From contig NC_015737.1 of assembly GCF_000270305.1 (NCBI RefSeq), positions 677,501-741,500 of the forward strand: DNA of 64,000 nucleotides, written 5' to 3'. The notes below the pieces were generated by a model, which ran no database searches, was not told where the DNA came from, and saw only the letters and a program-made list of their open reading frames with translations. Positions 1 through 8,409 of the stretch are shown here, piece after piece; positions within the stretch are counted from its first letter, which is position 1; every line of letters begins with the position of its first letter. The translations under genes and the position numbers were made by a program. The DNA comes from Clostridium sp. SY8519. GTDB lineage: Bacteria; Bacillota; Clostridia; Lachnospirales; Lachnospiraceae.

Positions 1-117
1 AAAGAGCTGAAACCGGGCGACGCGCCTACTGCTGTATTCATGCTCACCGATGACGACAAACCGCTGGCAGCTTACGAATACTGCAACCTGCACGGGTTCT
101 GGAAAGCAGATGTCTGA
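1..117 (+). CDS. Desulfoferrodoxin / superoxide reductase, C-terminal end (partial)
   Basis: Only the last 38 codons are inside the window; the gene enters from the left edge. The visible tail carries [12 protein letters not shown], the C-terminal CNxHG block of superoxide reductases, in which Cys and His bind the catalytic iron centre. The family reduces superoxide to peroxide in the cytoplasm of anaerobes. The flavodiiron protein and ferredoxin just downstream fit an oxygen-defence neighbourhood. The N-terminal part cannot be seen, so a desulforedoxin-type iron domain can be neither confirmed nor excluded. Confidence 0.85.
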   Translation, partial: KELKPGDAPTAVFMLTDDDKPLAAYEYCNLHGFWKADV

Positions 118-304
118 ATCCAGGCATCGGTTCCCTGACCTCTGACAAAAAGAGACCGGAAGCGGATATCCCTCTTCCCGGGTGCTGTGCGAACTTATTG
201 CATCCGGGCCGTCGGCCATCCTCTTCCGGTCATTTTTCTGTGCCGGTTTTCTTATTCCGGCATCCCGTGCCCCCGTTTCTTCTTTTCCGGTCTTTTCTTC
301 CAAT

Positions 305-895
305 CTATTCTTCCGGCTTTTCTTCTGTGCAGATATTCTCGTGCAGCACGCGGGCCGGATTCCCTGCCGCCACCACATGATCCGGAATATCCCGGGTCAC
401 CACGGATCCGGCTCCGATGATCACATTATCTCCTATGGTCACCCCGGGCAGTATCGTCACATGTCCGCCGATCCACACGTTATTCCCGATGCGTACCGGT
501 CTGCCGGTCATATAATCTCTGGCACGCAGCTCCGGATCCCTGTGATGCACCGCGGTATATATTCCGCACTGCGGGCCGATCAGGCAGTTATCGCCGATAC
601 GAATTTCAGCCACATCCAGGAACACACAGTCAAAATTAACGAAAAATTTCTTCCCCACATGAAGATTAAATCCGTAATCGCAGTAAAACGGCGGTTTAAT
701 GAAAATATCATCCCCGCAGGTACCAAAAATCTCTTTCAAAATCTTTCTGCGCGTCTCCGGCTCTTCTTCACTGGTGCGATTATACGCGCTGCACAGGCTT
801 CTGCAGTGCTTTTTCGCTCCATTTATCTCTTCTCCTGAATTGAAAAACCACTCTCCTGCCAGCATTTTCTCCATTTCACTTTTTCTGTCTGCCAT
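305..895 (-). CDS. Maltose/galactoside-type sugar O-acetyltransferase
   Basis: A 196-residue protein of the left-handed beta-helix (hexapeptide) acetyltransferase family, which moves acetyl from acetyl-CoA to sugars. It has the N-terminal maltose-acetyltransferase cap (EKMLAGEWF near residue 8), the catalytic-His region AVHHRDPELRARDY, and the C-terminal hexapeptide run IGNNVWIGGHVTILPGV ending with AGNPARV. The start at 895 was chosen because a strong AAGGAGG lies 5 bases upstream; the frame stays open for 51 more codons, but that stretch looks non-coding. The gene is monocistronic. The actual sugar acceptor cannot be read from the sequence. Confidence 0.9.
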   Translation of the reverse strand: MADRKSEMEKMLAGEWFFNSGEEINGAKKHCRSLCSAYNRTSEEEPETRRKILKEIFGTCGDDIFIKPPFYCDYGFNLHVGKKFFVNFDCVFLDVAEIRIGDNCLIGPQCGIYTAVHHRDPELRARDYMTGRPVRIGNNVWIGGHVTILPGVTIGDNVIIGAGSVVTRDIPDHVVAAGNPARVLHENICTEEKPEE

Positions 896-1003
896 AGTTC
901 CTCCTTGCGCGCCGGCACGATCTCCCGCACACTCCTCCGGGCTTTCTCTGAGGCTTGCTTCCGTCATCGGATGCTTCTTCCGGCGCTTTTGCATAACACA
1001 GTA

Positions 1004-1064
1004 TAAAAAAAATAACCCCTGACCGCAAGCAGTGTCTTTTGGAAACACTGTTTGTGATCAGGGG
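1004..1064 (-). terminator. Rho-independent terminator of the flavodiiron gene
   Basis: Arms CCCCTGA (1016-1022) and TCAGGGG (1058-1064) enclose a further CAGTGT/ACACTG pairing. On the minus strand the hairpin is followed by a run of eight T (plus-strand A run at 1005-1012). It lies just downstream of the flavodiiron gene. Confidence 0.85.
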
Positions 1065-1130
1065 CATTACTCAGAAGTATTCTGTCTCATCCACGTCGGC
1101 CATTCCGGTCGATGCCGGCAAAAACACAGC

Positions 1131-2327
1131 CTACTCCGCTTCCGCCAGCAGATCGCTGACCAGCGCAGGAACCTGCGCAAAATCAGCTTCTTCCGGATTC
1201 CACAGAGACCGCACGTTTGCCTCCGATACCCGGAATCCCGCTTCTGCCAGCTTAGCCTGCAGCAGTTTTACGCTTTCTCCGCTCCAGCCGTAGCATCCGA
1301 AGGCCGCTGCCTTCTTGTTCTTAAATTTCAGCTGTTTCAGGAACTCCAGCCATCCGGCAACAGAAGACAGATAACTGTTGGAAACCGTCGGGGATCCGAC
1401 CGCTATCGCCTTCGATTTAAACACTTCTGTCATGACCTCATTTTTATCGGACTTGGCAATATTAAATACTTTCACCACTGTATCCGGACTCTGTCTGTGG
1501 ATTTCATCCGCAATGGCATGGGCAATTTTTGCCGTGCCTTCCCACATGGTATCATAGGCCACCGTCACCTGGTTTTCCTGATAAGCATCCGCCCAGGCCG
1601 CGTATTTCTCCACGATCTGCATGGGATCGGTCCGCCAGATAGCTCCGTGGGAAGGGGCGATCATTTCAATATTCAGGCCAAATCCGCCGATCTCTTTGAG
1701 TTTTTTCGCCAGAATCGGCGCAAACGGATTCAGAATATTGGCAAAATACTTCATGGCTTCTTTGTTCAGCAGGCAGGAATCCGCCTTGTCGTTAAACAGT
1801 TCCTCCACTGCATAATGCTGGCCAAAGGCGTCATTGGAGAACAGAATATTGTCCCCGGTCAGGAAGGTTGCCATGGAATCCGGCCAGTGGAGCATCCGCA
1901 TCTCCACAAACACCAGTTTCTTTCCGTTGCCGATGTCGATGCTGTCTCCTGTCTTTACCACATGGAAATCCCAGCCCCGTTTGCCATACTGTCCTTCGAT
2001 GCTCTTTACCGCATTTGCCGTACAGTAAATGGGCGTGTCCGGAATCTCATCCATCAGCGCGGTAAGAGACCCGGAATGGTCACATTCCCCATGGTTTGCC
2101 ACGATAAAATCGATCTTGTTCAAATCCACTTCTTTTTTCAGATTTTCCACAAAATCAAACCGGTGGGGAATCCATACGGTATCCACCAGCACAGTCTTCT
2201 CTTCTTCAATCAGATACGCGTTCTGGCTGGATCCGTTCAGGATCGAATAATCATCCCCGTGAAAGCTCTCCAGTTCCCAGTCCAGATATCCCACCCAGCT
2301 GACATTGCCTTTGACCTGTTTTCTCAT
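1131..2327 (-). CDS. Flavodiiron protein (A-type flavoprotein, O2/NO reductase)
   Basis: A 398-residue flavodiiron protein. The N-terminal metallo-beta-lactamase domain shows the diiron ligands HGECDH (79-84), H147 in LHWPD, D166 in SNDAFG and H227 in SHG. The C-terminal flavodoxin domain starts near residue 253 with an FMN loop (DTMWEGT), GSPTVSNS and GCYGWSG. The family reduces O2 to water, or NO to N2O, with electrons from rubredoxin or ferredoxin. There is no fused rubredoxin domain, so an external carrier is needed; the ferredoxin gene 15 bp upstream is the obvious candidate and is probably co-transcribed. The superoxide reductase nearby supports an oxygen-defence role. Confidence 0.95.
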   Translation of the reverse strand: MRKQVKGNVSWVGYLDWELESFHGDDYSILNGSSQNAYLIEEEKTVLVDTVWIPHRFDFVENLKKEVDLNKIDFIVANHGECDHSGSLTALMDEIPDTPIYCTANAVKSIEGQYGKRGWDFHVVKTGDSIDIGNGKKLVFVEMRMLHWPDSMATFLTGDNILFSNDAFGQHYAVEELFNDKADSCLLNKEAMKYFANILNPFAPILAKKLKEIGGFGLNIEMIAPSHGAIWRTDPMQIVEKYAAWADAYQENQVTVAYDTMWEGTAKIAHAIADEIHRQSPDTVVKVFNIAKSDKNEVMTEVFKSKAIAVGSPTVSNSYLSSVAGWLEFLKQLKFKNKKAAAFGCYGWSGESVKLLQAKLAEAGFRVSEANVRSLWNPEEADFAQVPALVSDLLAEAE

Positions 2328-2342
2328 GCCGTCTCTCCTCGC

Positions 2343-2528
2343 TTATGCCTCTTCAATGGCTCCTACCGGACATCCGTCCATTGCTTCTGCCGCAGCGTCT
2401 TCTTCTCCTGCAGGAACTTCTCCTTCGATGGCTACAGCCACACCTTCATCTGTCATGGAAAAAACTGCCGGGCAGGTGCCTGCGCACAGTCCGCATCCGA
2501 TACAGTCTTCATTTACTCTGTACTTCAT
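2343..2528 (-). CDS. Small [4Fe-4S] ferredoxin
   Basis: A 61-residue monocluster ferredoxin. Ligands are C9, C12 and C15 in CIGCGLC plus C53 in CPVGAI; C19 (GTCP) has no visible disulfide partner. It resembles Thermotoga/Clostridium-type acidic ferredoxins. Two consecutive ATGs follow AAAGGAGG; the second (2528) gives the better spacing and the usual MKYRV start, though 2531 is possible. It is the first gene of a likely two-gene operon with the flavodiiron protein and probably feeds it electrons. Confidence 0.9.
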   Translation of the reverse strand: MKYRVNEDCIGCGLCAGTCPAVFSMTDEGVAVAIEGEVPAGEEDAAAEAMDGCPVGAIEEA

Positions 2529-2730
2529 CATTTGCCTCCTTTGACTCAATAATGATACTAATGATTCTGCTCTATTCTGCGCGATTCCACCGGCGGTAGC
2601 TCTGTGAAGTGCCCTTACTCTGCGCCTTTCACTGCGGGACACCCGTGGTTTTCGCTGCACGGAACGAGGTTTGCGTTGCCGTTTCCCTTCGTTCTCATTC
2701 ATCATACACAAACATTTCCCTTGATTCCGT

Positions 2731-2742
2731 ATCTGCAGATAC
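2731..2742. promoter_or_regulatory. 12-bp perfect palindrome, candidate operator
   Basis: TATCTGCAGATA is its own reverse complement. It sits where the -35 region would be, 21 bp upstream of a TATAAT (2764-2769), in the divergent region between the ferredoxin/flavodiiron genes and the Crp/Fnr-type regulator. It does not match the canonical FNR/CRP half-site TTGAT/TGTGA, so which protein binds it is open. Confidence 0.4.
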
Positions 2743-2763
2743 ACTTTTTAGAATTTTTTTGTG

Positions 2764-2769
2764 TATAAT
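2764..2769 (+). promoter_or_regulatory. -10 box (TATAAT) of the Crp/Fnr-type regulator
   Basis: A consensus -10 hexamer 40 bp before the start codon of the regulator. No good -35 hexamer lies 16-18 bp upstream; a palindrome overlaps that position, suggesting regulated or autoregulated expression. Confidence 0.55.
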
Positions 2770-2809
2770 AAAAATACAAGGAATCATGCCGCAAAGGAGG
2801 ATCGGAAGC

Positions 2810-3484
2810 ATGGATTATTTTTCACTAGAAAAAAGCGCGCTGTTTCGCGGATTTTCTGCCGCTGAACTCAGAACTGCCCTGGAATACGCGCCCCACCACA
2901 TACAATGTTACGATAAGGAAGAGATTATCTTCGGCCAGCTGGAACGGGCCGACCGGCTCGGCATCGTCCTGGAGGGGCGGGTGCAGGCGCAGAAAGCTTT
3001 TCCAAACGGCAGCCAGATCAATGTCTCAATCCGCACGCCGGGTGAGATGCTGGGCCCCGCCGCAGTATTTTCAGCCAGCCGCAGATACCCCTGTGACGTC
3101 ATCGCCCTGGAGCCGACAACCATCATGATGTTTCACCGAAAAGACTTCCTGCTTCTGATGCAGAAGGATCTGCGCATCCTGGAAAATTTTGTAACAGAAA
3201 TCTCCTCTGCCACTTATATGCTTCAGCAGCGGCTGGAACTGTTTTCCTACAATGGCATCGCCCAGAAAGCCGCTTTCTGGCTTCTGATCCAGCACAGAAA
3301 AAGCGGAAAAACCGTTCTGCCCATCCCGGAATCTGTCACCAAATGGGCCATGCTGATGAATGTGTCCCGCCCTTCCCTGCACCGGGAGCTGAAGAAAATG
3401 GAAAACGCAGGGCTCATCCGCTGTTCCACGCACAGTATCGAGCTCCTGGACCCGGAGGGGCTGCAGGAATTGTTAAGCAGGTGA
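2810..3484 (+). CDS. Crp/Fnr-family transcriptional regulator
   Basis: A 224-residue regulator with an N-terminal cyclic-nucleotide-type beta-barrel (about 10-120), a long dimerisation helix, and a C-terminal winged helix (recognition region VTKWAMLMNVSRPSLHRELKKM). No N-terminal cysteine cluster is present, so it is not a classic Fe-S FNR. The start at 2810 follows AAAGGAGG; the open frame further upstream reads through the promoter. It is divergent from the ferredoxin-flavodiiron operon, a plausible target. The effector is unknown. Confidence 0.88.
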   Translation: MDYFSLEKSALFRGFSAAELRTALEYAPHHIQCYDKEEIIFGQLERADRLGIVLEGRVQAQKAFPNGSQINVSIRTPGEMLGPAAVFSASRRYPCDVIALEPTTIMMFHRKDFLLLMQKDLRILENFVTEISSATYMLQQRLELFSYNGIAQKAAFWLLIQHRKSGKTVLPIPESVTKWAMLMNVSRPSLHRELKKMENAGLIRCSTHSIELLDPEGLQELLSR

Positions 3485-3489
3485 AACCC

Positions 3490-3522
3490 AAAAAAGTCCA
3501 CCCGGAACACTCCGGGTGGACT
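3490..3522 (-). terminator. Terminator of the rplM-rpsI operon
   Basis: A perfect 12-bp stem (AGTCCACCCGGA, 3495-3506, with its complement at 3511-3522) and a 4-base loop. Six T follow on the minus strand. It lies between the convergent ends of rpsI and the Crp/Fnr gene and could serve both, although the plus side is only moderately T-rich. Confidence 0.9.
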
Positions 3523-3545
3523 CTGATGTCTGTATTTCTCTCTTA

Positions 3546-3941
3546 TTATCGTTTGGAGAACTGAGGCGCACGACGCGCACCTTTGAGACCGTATTTCTTT
3601 CTCTCTTTCATACGAGGGTCACGGGTCAGATAGCCGGCTTTCTTCAGAACCGGTCTGTACTCTGCGTCTGCCTCCAGAAGCGCACGGGCGATTCCGTGAC
3701 GGATCGCGCCTGCCTGTCCGGTATAGCCGCCGCCCTTTACATTGACCAGGACGTCAAATTTGTCTGCGGTATCTGTGGCTACCAGCGGCTGACGAACGAT
3801 TACCTTCAGGGTCTCAAGACCGAGGTATTCGTCGATGTCTCTTTTATTGATTGTGATTTTGCCTGTACCAGGTACCAGGTAAACTCTTGCTACAGATTTT
3901 TTTCTTCTGCCTGTTCCGTAATATCTTGCAGTATTCGCCAT
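3546..3941 (-). CDS. rpsI: 30S ribosomal protein S9
   Basis: A 131-residue protein with the S9 pattern: [14 protein letters not shown] near the N-terminus, [19 protein letters not shown] in the middle, and the conserved basic C-terminus [17 protein letters not shown], whose terminal Arg reaches the P-site tRNA. It follows rplM by 21 bp, the universal rplM-rpsI pairing, and ends at a strong terminator. Confidence 0.99.
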   Translation of the reverse strand: MANTARYYGTGRRKKSVARVYLVPGTGKITINKRDIDEYLGLETLKVIVRQPLVATDTADKFDVLVNVKGGGYTGQAGAIRHGIARALLEADAEYRPVLKKAGYLTRDPRMKERKKYGLKGARRAPQFSKR

Positions 3942-3962
3942 GTCTATTTACCTCCTCACCGA

Positions 3963-4397
3963 TTAAAATGTGATTGCTTCAGGTTTCTGAGCAGCATGTT
4001 TGTGGTCCGGTCCGGCATATACAAACAGCTTCTTGTACATCTGACGGCCCAGGGGTCCCTTCGGAAGCATGCCTTTTACTGCAAAGCCTACAACTCGTTC
4101 CGGATGTTTTTCCAGCATTTCCTTTAAAGTTGTCTCTTTCATACCGCCGACATATTCAGAATGACGGTAGTAAATTTTCTGGTTTAATTTTTTACCGGTT
4201 GTTTTGATCTTTTCTGCATTAACTACAATCACATAATCGCCGGTGTCAACGTTCGGAGTATACTCCGGTTTGTTCTTGCCTCTTAAAATCTTGGCAATTT
4301 CAGAAGAAAGACGGCCTAATGTCTGTCCCTCAGCATCTACTACATACCATTTTCTCTCGATTTTGTTTGGATTAGCCATGAATGTTGAGTTATTCAT
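3963..4397 (-). CDS. rplM: 50S ribosomal protein L13
   Basis: A 144-residue L13. Recognisable blocks are [31 protein letters not shown] and the C-terminal block [16 protein letters not shown]. The start at 4397 is preceded by AAGGAGG and gives the family length; the frame is open further upstream but that is leader RNA. The gene is led by a consensus promoter about 250 bp upstream, leaving a long structured 5' UTR. Confidence 0.99.
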   Translation of the reverse strand: MNNSTFMANPNKIERKWYVVDAEGQTLGRLSSEIAKILRGKNKPEYTPNVDTGDYVIVVNAEKIKTTGKKLNQKIYYRHSEYVGGMKETTLKEMLEKHPERVVGFAVKGMLPKGPLGRQMYKKLFVYAGPDHKHAAQKPEAITF

Positions 4398-4642
4398 TGA
4401 TAATTCCTCCTTGGAATAGCTGCAGTTCTCTGATATGAATGTCCGGACATATCCCGTCCCTGCAATCTGTTCGATATTTGCAAAGTGAATCGATTGTTTC
4501 ATCGATCCCGTGTCTGCATCCCGCAGTGTCCGATGCTTGTGGAGAACATCGGATGCCTCCGGGCAGGCGGGTCCCAACCGCCTGTTCTATAAGAAAAGAA
4601 TGCTTTTCATTGCATAAAAAGCACTCCGACACTTCGTCAGAC
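4398..4642 (-). ncRNA. Long structured 5' leader of rplM-rpsI (candidate L13 autoregulatory leader)
   Basis: From the predicted start near 4642, about 245 nt precede the L13 start codon with no good reading frame. The minus-strand RNA folds locally into at least two clear hairpins: AGGCGG/CCGCCT around 4565-4584 and ATCCGATG/CATCGGA around 4528-4556. L13 leaders that bind the ribosomal protein are known in Firmicutes, but I cannot match this one to a specific model by eye. The function is inferred from length, structure and position. Confidence 0.5.
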
Positions 4643-4648
4643 TTAGAT

Positions 4649-4677
4649 ATTATAAAAGGTTCCCTCTTTCCTGTCAA
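4649..4677 (-). promoter_or_regulatory. Consensus sigma-A promoter of rplM-rpsI
   Basis: On the minus strand TTGACA (4672-4677) and TATAAT (4649-4654) are separated by exactly 17 bp, a perfect vegetative promoter. It separates ribosomal protein expression from the upstream dinB gene. Confidence 0.92.
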
Positions 4678-4739
4678 CCGTTTTTTTTCCCCAGCGGACT
4701 TTTCCCGCGGCGTATGCCGCCCGCTTCTGCGCATCCATA

Positions 4740-5948
4740 CTACTCGCTCTTTTTCTTTTCCAACGGACGGCAGAGCGATGCCCGCTGCACCGCGCCGTCC
4801 CCGTAGCGTTTCCGGATCTGGTCCATGGCCCGGTCCAGTTTCTGTCTTTTTTCCACTTCCGCCGTATCAAAGAGGGACAGCTGTCTGCCCTCTTCCTTTC
4901 CGACCAGGCGGCCGGTGCCGATTCCAAGCAGGCGCACCGGCGAGCCGTCCCAGCTTTCCGCAAAGAGTTCACAGGCATTCCGGTAAATCACATCCGTTAC
5001 ATTGGTGGCATCCGTCAGGATCCGCTGGTGTACCGATCCGGTAAAATCCGAATACCGCAGGATCACAGACAGTTCCCCGGCCTGCACGTCTGCCTTTCGC
5101 AGCCGCCGGGCCAGCTTTTCCGCGATTTTCAGCAAAAACATATGGGCCGTTTCCGTATCCGTCACATCAAAGGGCGTGGTCATTTCATTGCTGTACCCCT
5201 TGCGCTCTGCCGGCCTGCCGATTCTGGAAGCGTCCTGTCCGTTGGCAAATTTCCACAGAACGGTTCCGTGTTTTTTCAGGGCGCCCCGCAGAATCGCCTC
5301 GTCCGTCCGGGCCAGTTCGCCGATGGTATGGATCCCCAGGGTCCGCAGTTTCTTTTCTGTGGATTTTCCCACGAAAAAGAGATCCCGTACCGGAAGGGGC
5401 CACATTTTTTCCTGTATCTCCTCGGGAAAAAGCGTATGCACCTTATCCGGCTTTTCAAAATCACTGGCCATCTTGGCCAGCAGACGGTTGCTGGATATTC
5501 CTACATTTACCGTGAATCCCAGCGTATCACGGATCTCGTTTTTGATGCGGTACGCCGCCTGAACCGGCGGCCCGAACAGCGCCCGGGTGCCGGTCATATC
5601 CATAAAAGCTTCATCGACGGAAAATTTCAGCACATCCGGCGAATACTTGTGCAGAATCTCATGAAAAGCGGCCGAGCACCGCTGATACAGCGCAAAATCC
5701 GGCGGCACAAGAATCAGGTTCGGACACTTGCGCAGTGCCTGGGCAACCGGTTCTCCCGTCGTGACGCCATAGGCTTTGGCCGGTATGGATTTTGCCAGAA
5801 TAATCCCGTGACGCATCTCCCGGTCCCCTCCAATGGCAGCTGGAACTGTTCGCAGATCCGGCCCGGGTATCCCGTTTTGTATCCGGCGCATGGACTCCCA
5901 GCTGAGGTAGGCGCTGTTTACATCAATATGAAAGATCACCCGATCCAT
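4740..5948 (-). CDS. dinB: DNA polymerase IV (Y-family)
   Basis: A 402-residue translesion polymerase. Catalytic acidic residues are D9 (FHIDVNSAY) and D112/E113 (FSVDEAFMD). The little-finger domain runs to about residue 350 and the tail GRQLSLFDTAE resembles a beta-clamp-binding peptide (QLSLF). It starts 6 bp after truA stops, with GAGGAG upstream, so it is likely co-transcribed with truA and the ECF genes. No LexA box is visible in front of it. It interrupts the common truA-rplM gene order. Confidence 0.96.
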   Translation of the reverse strand: MDRVIFHIDVNSAYLSWESMRRIQNGIPGPDLRTVPAAIGGDREMRHGIILAKSIPAKAYGVTTGEPVAQALRKCPNLILVPPDFALYQRCSAAFHEILHKYSPDVLKFSVDEAFMDMTGTRALFGPPVQAAYRIKNEIRDTLGFTVNVGISSNRLLAKMASDFEKPDKVHTLFPEEIQEKMWPLPVRDLFFVGKSTEKKLRTLGIHTIGELARTDEAILRGALKKHGTVLWKFANGQDASRIGRPAERKGYSNEMTTPFDVTDTETAHMFLLKIAEKLARRLRKADVQAGELSVILRYSDFTGSVHQRILTDATNVTDVIYRNACELFAESWDGSPVRLLGIGTGRLVGKEEGRQLSLFDTAEVEKRQKLDRAMDQIRKRYGDGAVQRASLCRPLEKKKSE

Positions 5949-5954
5949 GCCGTG

Positions 5955-6707
5955 TCACTCCTCTGCTTCCTGCGGATAGTCAATTCCGATCATTGTCAGC
6001 CCCTGGGGCGGCGCGGTAGGACCCGCTTTTTCCCTGTCACAGGCTGCCAGAATGCCGGGAACCGCATCAGCTGCCATCTGTCCGCTGCCTACCCGGATCA
6101 GTGTTCCCGCAATAATGCGGACCATGTTATAAAGAAATCCGCTGCCGCTTACCCGGATGGTCACCACATCCTCCCGCCGGTCGACCCGGCAGGAATACAG
6201 GGTGCGCACCGTCGTCTCCACCTGGGCATGCACCGAACAGAAGGAGCGGAAATCATGAGTGCCTTCCAGCGCTGCCGCTGCCTGCCTCATGGCCTCCAGA
6301 TCCAGGGGGCGGTAATAAAAATACGTATTCAGACGCCGGTTCGGATCCGGATATCTGCGGTTTAAGATCCGGTATTCATAGGTTTTCACACTTTCACAGT
6401 GTCTGGGATGCCAGTCTCCGGGCACACAGCAGGAGTCCGTCACCGCGATGTCCTCCGGCAGGCGCTGGTTCAGTGCCACCGCGTATTTGTCTGCCGGCAT
6501 TTTCGCCTCCGTGTCAAAGACGGCGATATTTCCCTGGGAATGGACGCCTGCGTCCGTTCTGCTGGCGCCGGTCAGTCTCACATCCTGTCCCAGCAGACTC
6601 TTCAGTGCTTTCTGCAGCTCTCCTTCAATGGTCGGCCCGTTCTTCTGAATCTGCCAGCCGCAGTAATTTGTTCCGTCATAGGCTACTTTCAGCCGAATTC
6701 TCTTCAT
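5955..6707 (-). CDS. truA: tRNA pseudouridine(38-40) synthase
   Basis: A 250-residue TruA. The catalytic Asp is D52 in the motif GASRTDAGVHSQGN; other family blocks are the N-terminal AYDGTNYCGWQ and FLYNMVRIIAGTL. It makes pseudouridine at positions 38-40 of the tRNA anticodon arm. It lies 23 bp after ecfT, the usual Firmicutes arrangement. Confidence 0.98.
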   Translation of the reverse strand: MKRIRLKVAYDGTNYCGWQIQKNGPTIEGELQKALKSLLGQDVRLTGASRTDAGVHSQGNIAVFDTEAKMPADKYAVALNQRLPEDIAVTDSCCVPGDWHPRHCESVKTYEYRILNRRYPDPNRRLNTYFYYRPLDLEAMRQAAAALEGTHDFRSFCSVHAQVETTVRTLYSCRVDRREDVVTIRVSGSGFLYNMVRIIAGTLIRVGSGQMAADAVPGILAACDREKAGPTAPPQGLTMIGIDYPQEAEE

Positions 6708-6730
6708 TCTTCGGTTTTCCTTTTCTTTCT

Positions 6731-7549
6731 TTACACAGGAAACGGCAGATCCCGGATCCGGAGCGCGATCATCACGCCCAGCGCAGCCAGAATGCAGCCG
6801 TATCCGATATAGTCACGCCGGGCATACTGCAGCGGATGCAGCTTCGTTCTTCCTGTTCCGCCGTGATAGCAGCGCGCTTCCATGGCCAGGGAGAGATCCT
6901 GGGCGCGCTGGAAAGCCGAGACAAACAGGGGTACCAGAATCGGCAGCATCCCCCGGGCGCGCCGGATCAGATTTCCTTCCTGAAAATCCGCGCAGCGTGC
7001 CAGCTGGGCTTTTTTGATTTTTTCCGCTTCATCCCCCAGAATCGGGATAAACCGCAGCGCAATGGACATCATCATGGCAATTTCATGAATCGGCGCGCCC
7101 AGGGCCGCAAATCCATGCAGCCCCGCTTCCATGCCGTCTGTCAGTTTGTTCGGCGATGTGGTCAGTGTCATTACCGAAGTCCCCACAACCAGAAGCACCA
7201 GACGTATGGAATAAAATACGGAATTGTGAATACTCAGGGGCGTAATCCGCAGAATACCAAACTGCCAGACCGCTGTGCCCCCCTGGGAAAACACCAGGTT
7301 GCATCCGGCTGTAATGGCGATTAAGGGCCAGATCGCCCGGATTCCCCGGAGATAACGCCGGGCCGGAACGCCGGATATTCCCATCAGCAGAACGGTAGCC
7401 GCTGCCAGAAAAAGGAATCCGATGATTCCGTGAAACAGAAACACACAGACAATATATAAAATTGCGCCTGCCAGTTTCACCCGCGGGTCCAGCCGGTGCA
7501 GCACCGTCTGTCCCGGATAATACTGGCCGATTGTAATATCTTTTAACAT
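6731..7549 (-). CDS. ecfT: ECF transporter transmembrane component EcfT
   Basis: A 272-residue membrane protein with the EcfT opening LHRLDPRVKLAGAI and about five to six hydrophobic segments. The two Ala-Arg coupling motifs (ARG in RRARGMLPILVPLF and ARC in AMEARCYHGG) contact the ATPases. It couples ATP hydrolysis by EcfA1/A2 to vitamin uptake through separate S proteins, none of which is in this window. It is the third gene of ecfA1-ecfA2-ecfT. Confidence 0.96.
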   Translation of the reverse strand: MLKDITIGQYYPGQTVLHRLDPRVKLAGAILYIVCVFLFHGIIGFLFLAAATVLLMGISGVPARRYLRGIRAIWPLIAITAGCNLVFSQGGTAVWQFGILRITPLSIHNSVFYSIRLVLLVVGTSVMTLTTSPNKLTDGMEAGLHGFAALGAPIHEIAMMMSIALRFIPILGDEAEKIKKAQLARCADFQEGNLIRRARGMLPILVPLFVSAFQRAQDLSLAMEARCYHGGTGRTKLHPLQYARRDYIGYGCILAALGVMIALRIRDLPFPV

Positions 7550-7558
7550 ACTTCCATC

Positions 7559-8407
7559 CTACTGCCTGCCCAGCGCGGCAAGCACCGCTTCCTTTACCTC
7601 ATCGAACCTGGTAAGGCCGGGATCCACCGGTACGCCAAGTTCTGCCAGCTCCCGCGCCAGATATTCCGCTTCCGGCAGGGCCAGATGAATCGCCTCCAGC
7701 TCCTCTTTATGGGAGAATACCTCCTTCGGCGTGCCGTCAAAAAGCAGGCGTCCTTCCTGCAGCACGGCTGCCCGCTCCGCGTATTCCGCCACGTCTTCCA
7801 TGCTGTGGGACACCAGGACAATGGTCATTCCGCCCGCGTGGAGGCGGGTCAGCATGGCAAATAATTCTCTGCGCCCCTTAGGATCCAGTCCCGCCGTCGG
7901 TTCATCCATTACCAGTATTTTCGGATTCATGGCAAGCACCCCTGCAATCGCCGCCCGTCGTTTCTCCCCGCCGGAAAGTTCGAAGGGAGAGATTTCCCAG
8001 TATTGTTCCGGCAGATTTGCCAGGCGCAGCCCTTCCCTGGCGCGCTGCAGCGCCTCCTCTTCGGAAGCGCCCAGATTTTTCGGTCCGAAGGCCGCGTCTT
8101 TCAAAACGGTAGCCTCAAACAGCTGATATTCCGGATACTGAAATACCATGCCGATCATCTCCCGCAGACGGCGCATGGAGAAGTCTTTTCCATGGATATC
8201 CCTGCCGTCACAGAGCACCTGTCCGCCAGTGGGAAGCAGCAGTCCGCCGAGAATCTGCAGCAGGGTGGATTTGCCGGACCCGGTCTGCCCGATCAGGCAC
8301 AGAAAGGTACCGTCTTCCACGGAAAGGCTGATGTCTGTCAAAGCCTGCTTTTCATAGGGGCCTCCCGCATCATACACATAATCCACATGTCTGAGTTCCA
8401 GTGCCAT
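7559..8407 (-). CDS. ecfA2: ECF transporter ATPase EcfA2
   Basis: A 282-residue ABC ATPase. Walker A is GQTGSGKST (40-48), the signature is ELSGGEKRR, Walker B is ILVMDEPTAGLDP and the switch His lies in VSHSMED. The ATG at 8407 was chosen; a TTG two codons earlier overlaps the ecfA1 stop. The start lies 2 bp after the ecfA1 stop, indicating translational coupling. It pairs with EcfA1 as the heterodimeric motor. Confidence 0.96.
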   Translation of the reverse strand: MALELRHVDYVYDAGGPYEKQALTDISLSVEDGTFLCLIGQTGSGKSTLLQILGGLLLPTGGQVLCDGRDIHGKDFSMRRLREMIGMVFQYPEYQLFEATVLKDAAFGPKNLGASEEEALQRAREGLRLANLPEQYWEISPFELSGGEKRRAAIAGVLAMNPKILVMDEPTAGLDPKGRRELFAMLTRLHAGGMTIVLVSHSMEDVAEYAERAAVLQEGRLLFDGTPKEVFSHKEELEAIHLALPEAEYLARELAELGVPVDPGLTRFDEVKEAVLAALGRQ

Positions 8408-8409
8408 CC

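Noticed and set aside
5028..6365. Long plus-strand frame over dinB and truA
   Set aside because: It is antisense to two well-recognised genes and has no ribosome binding site.
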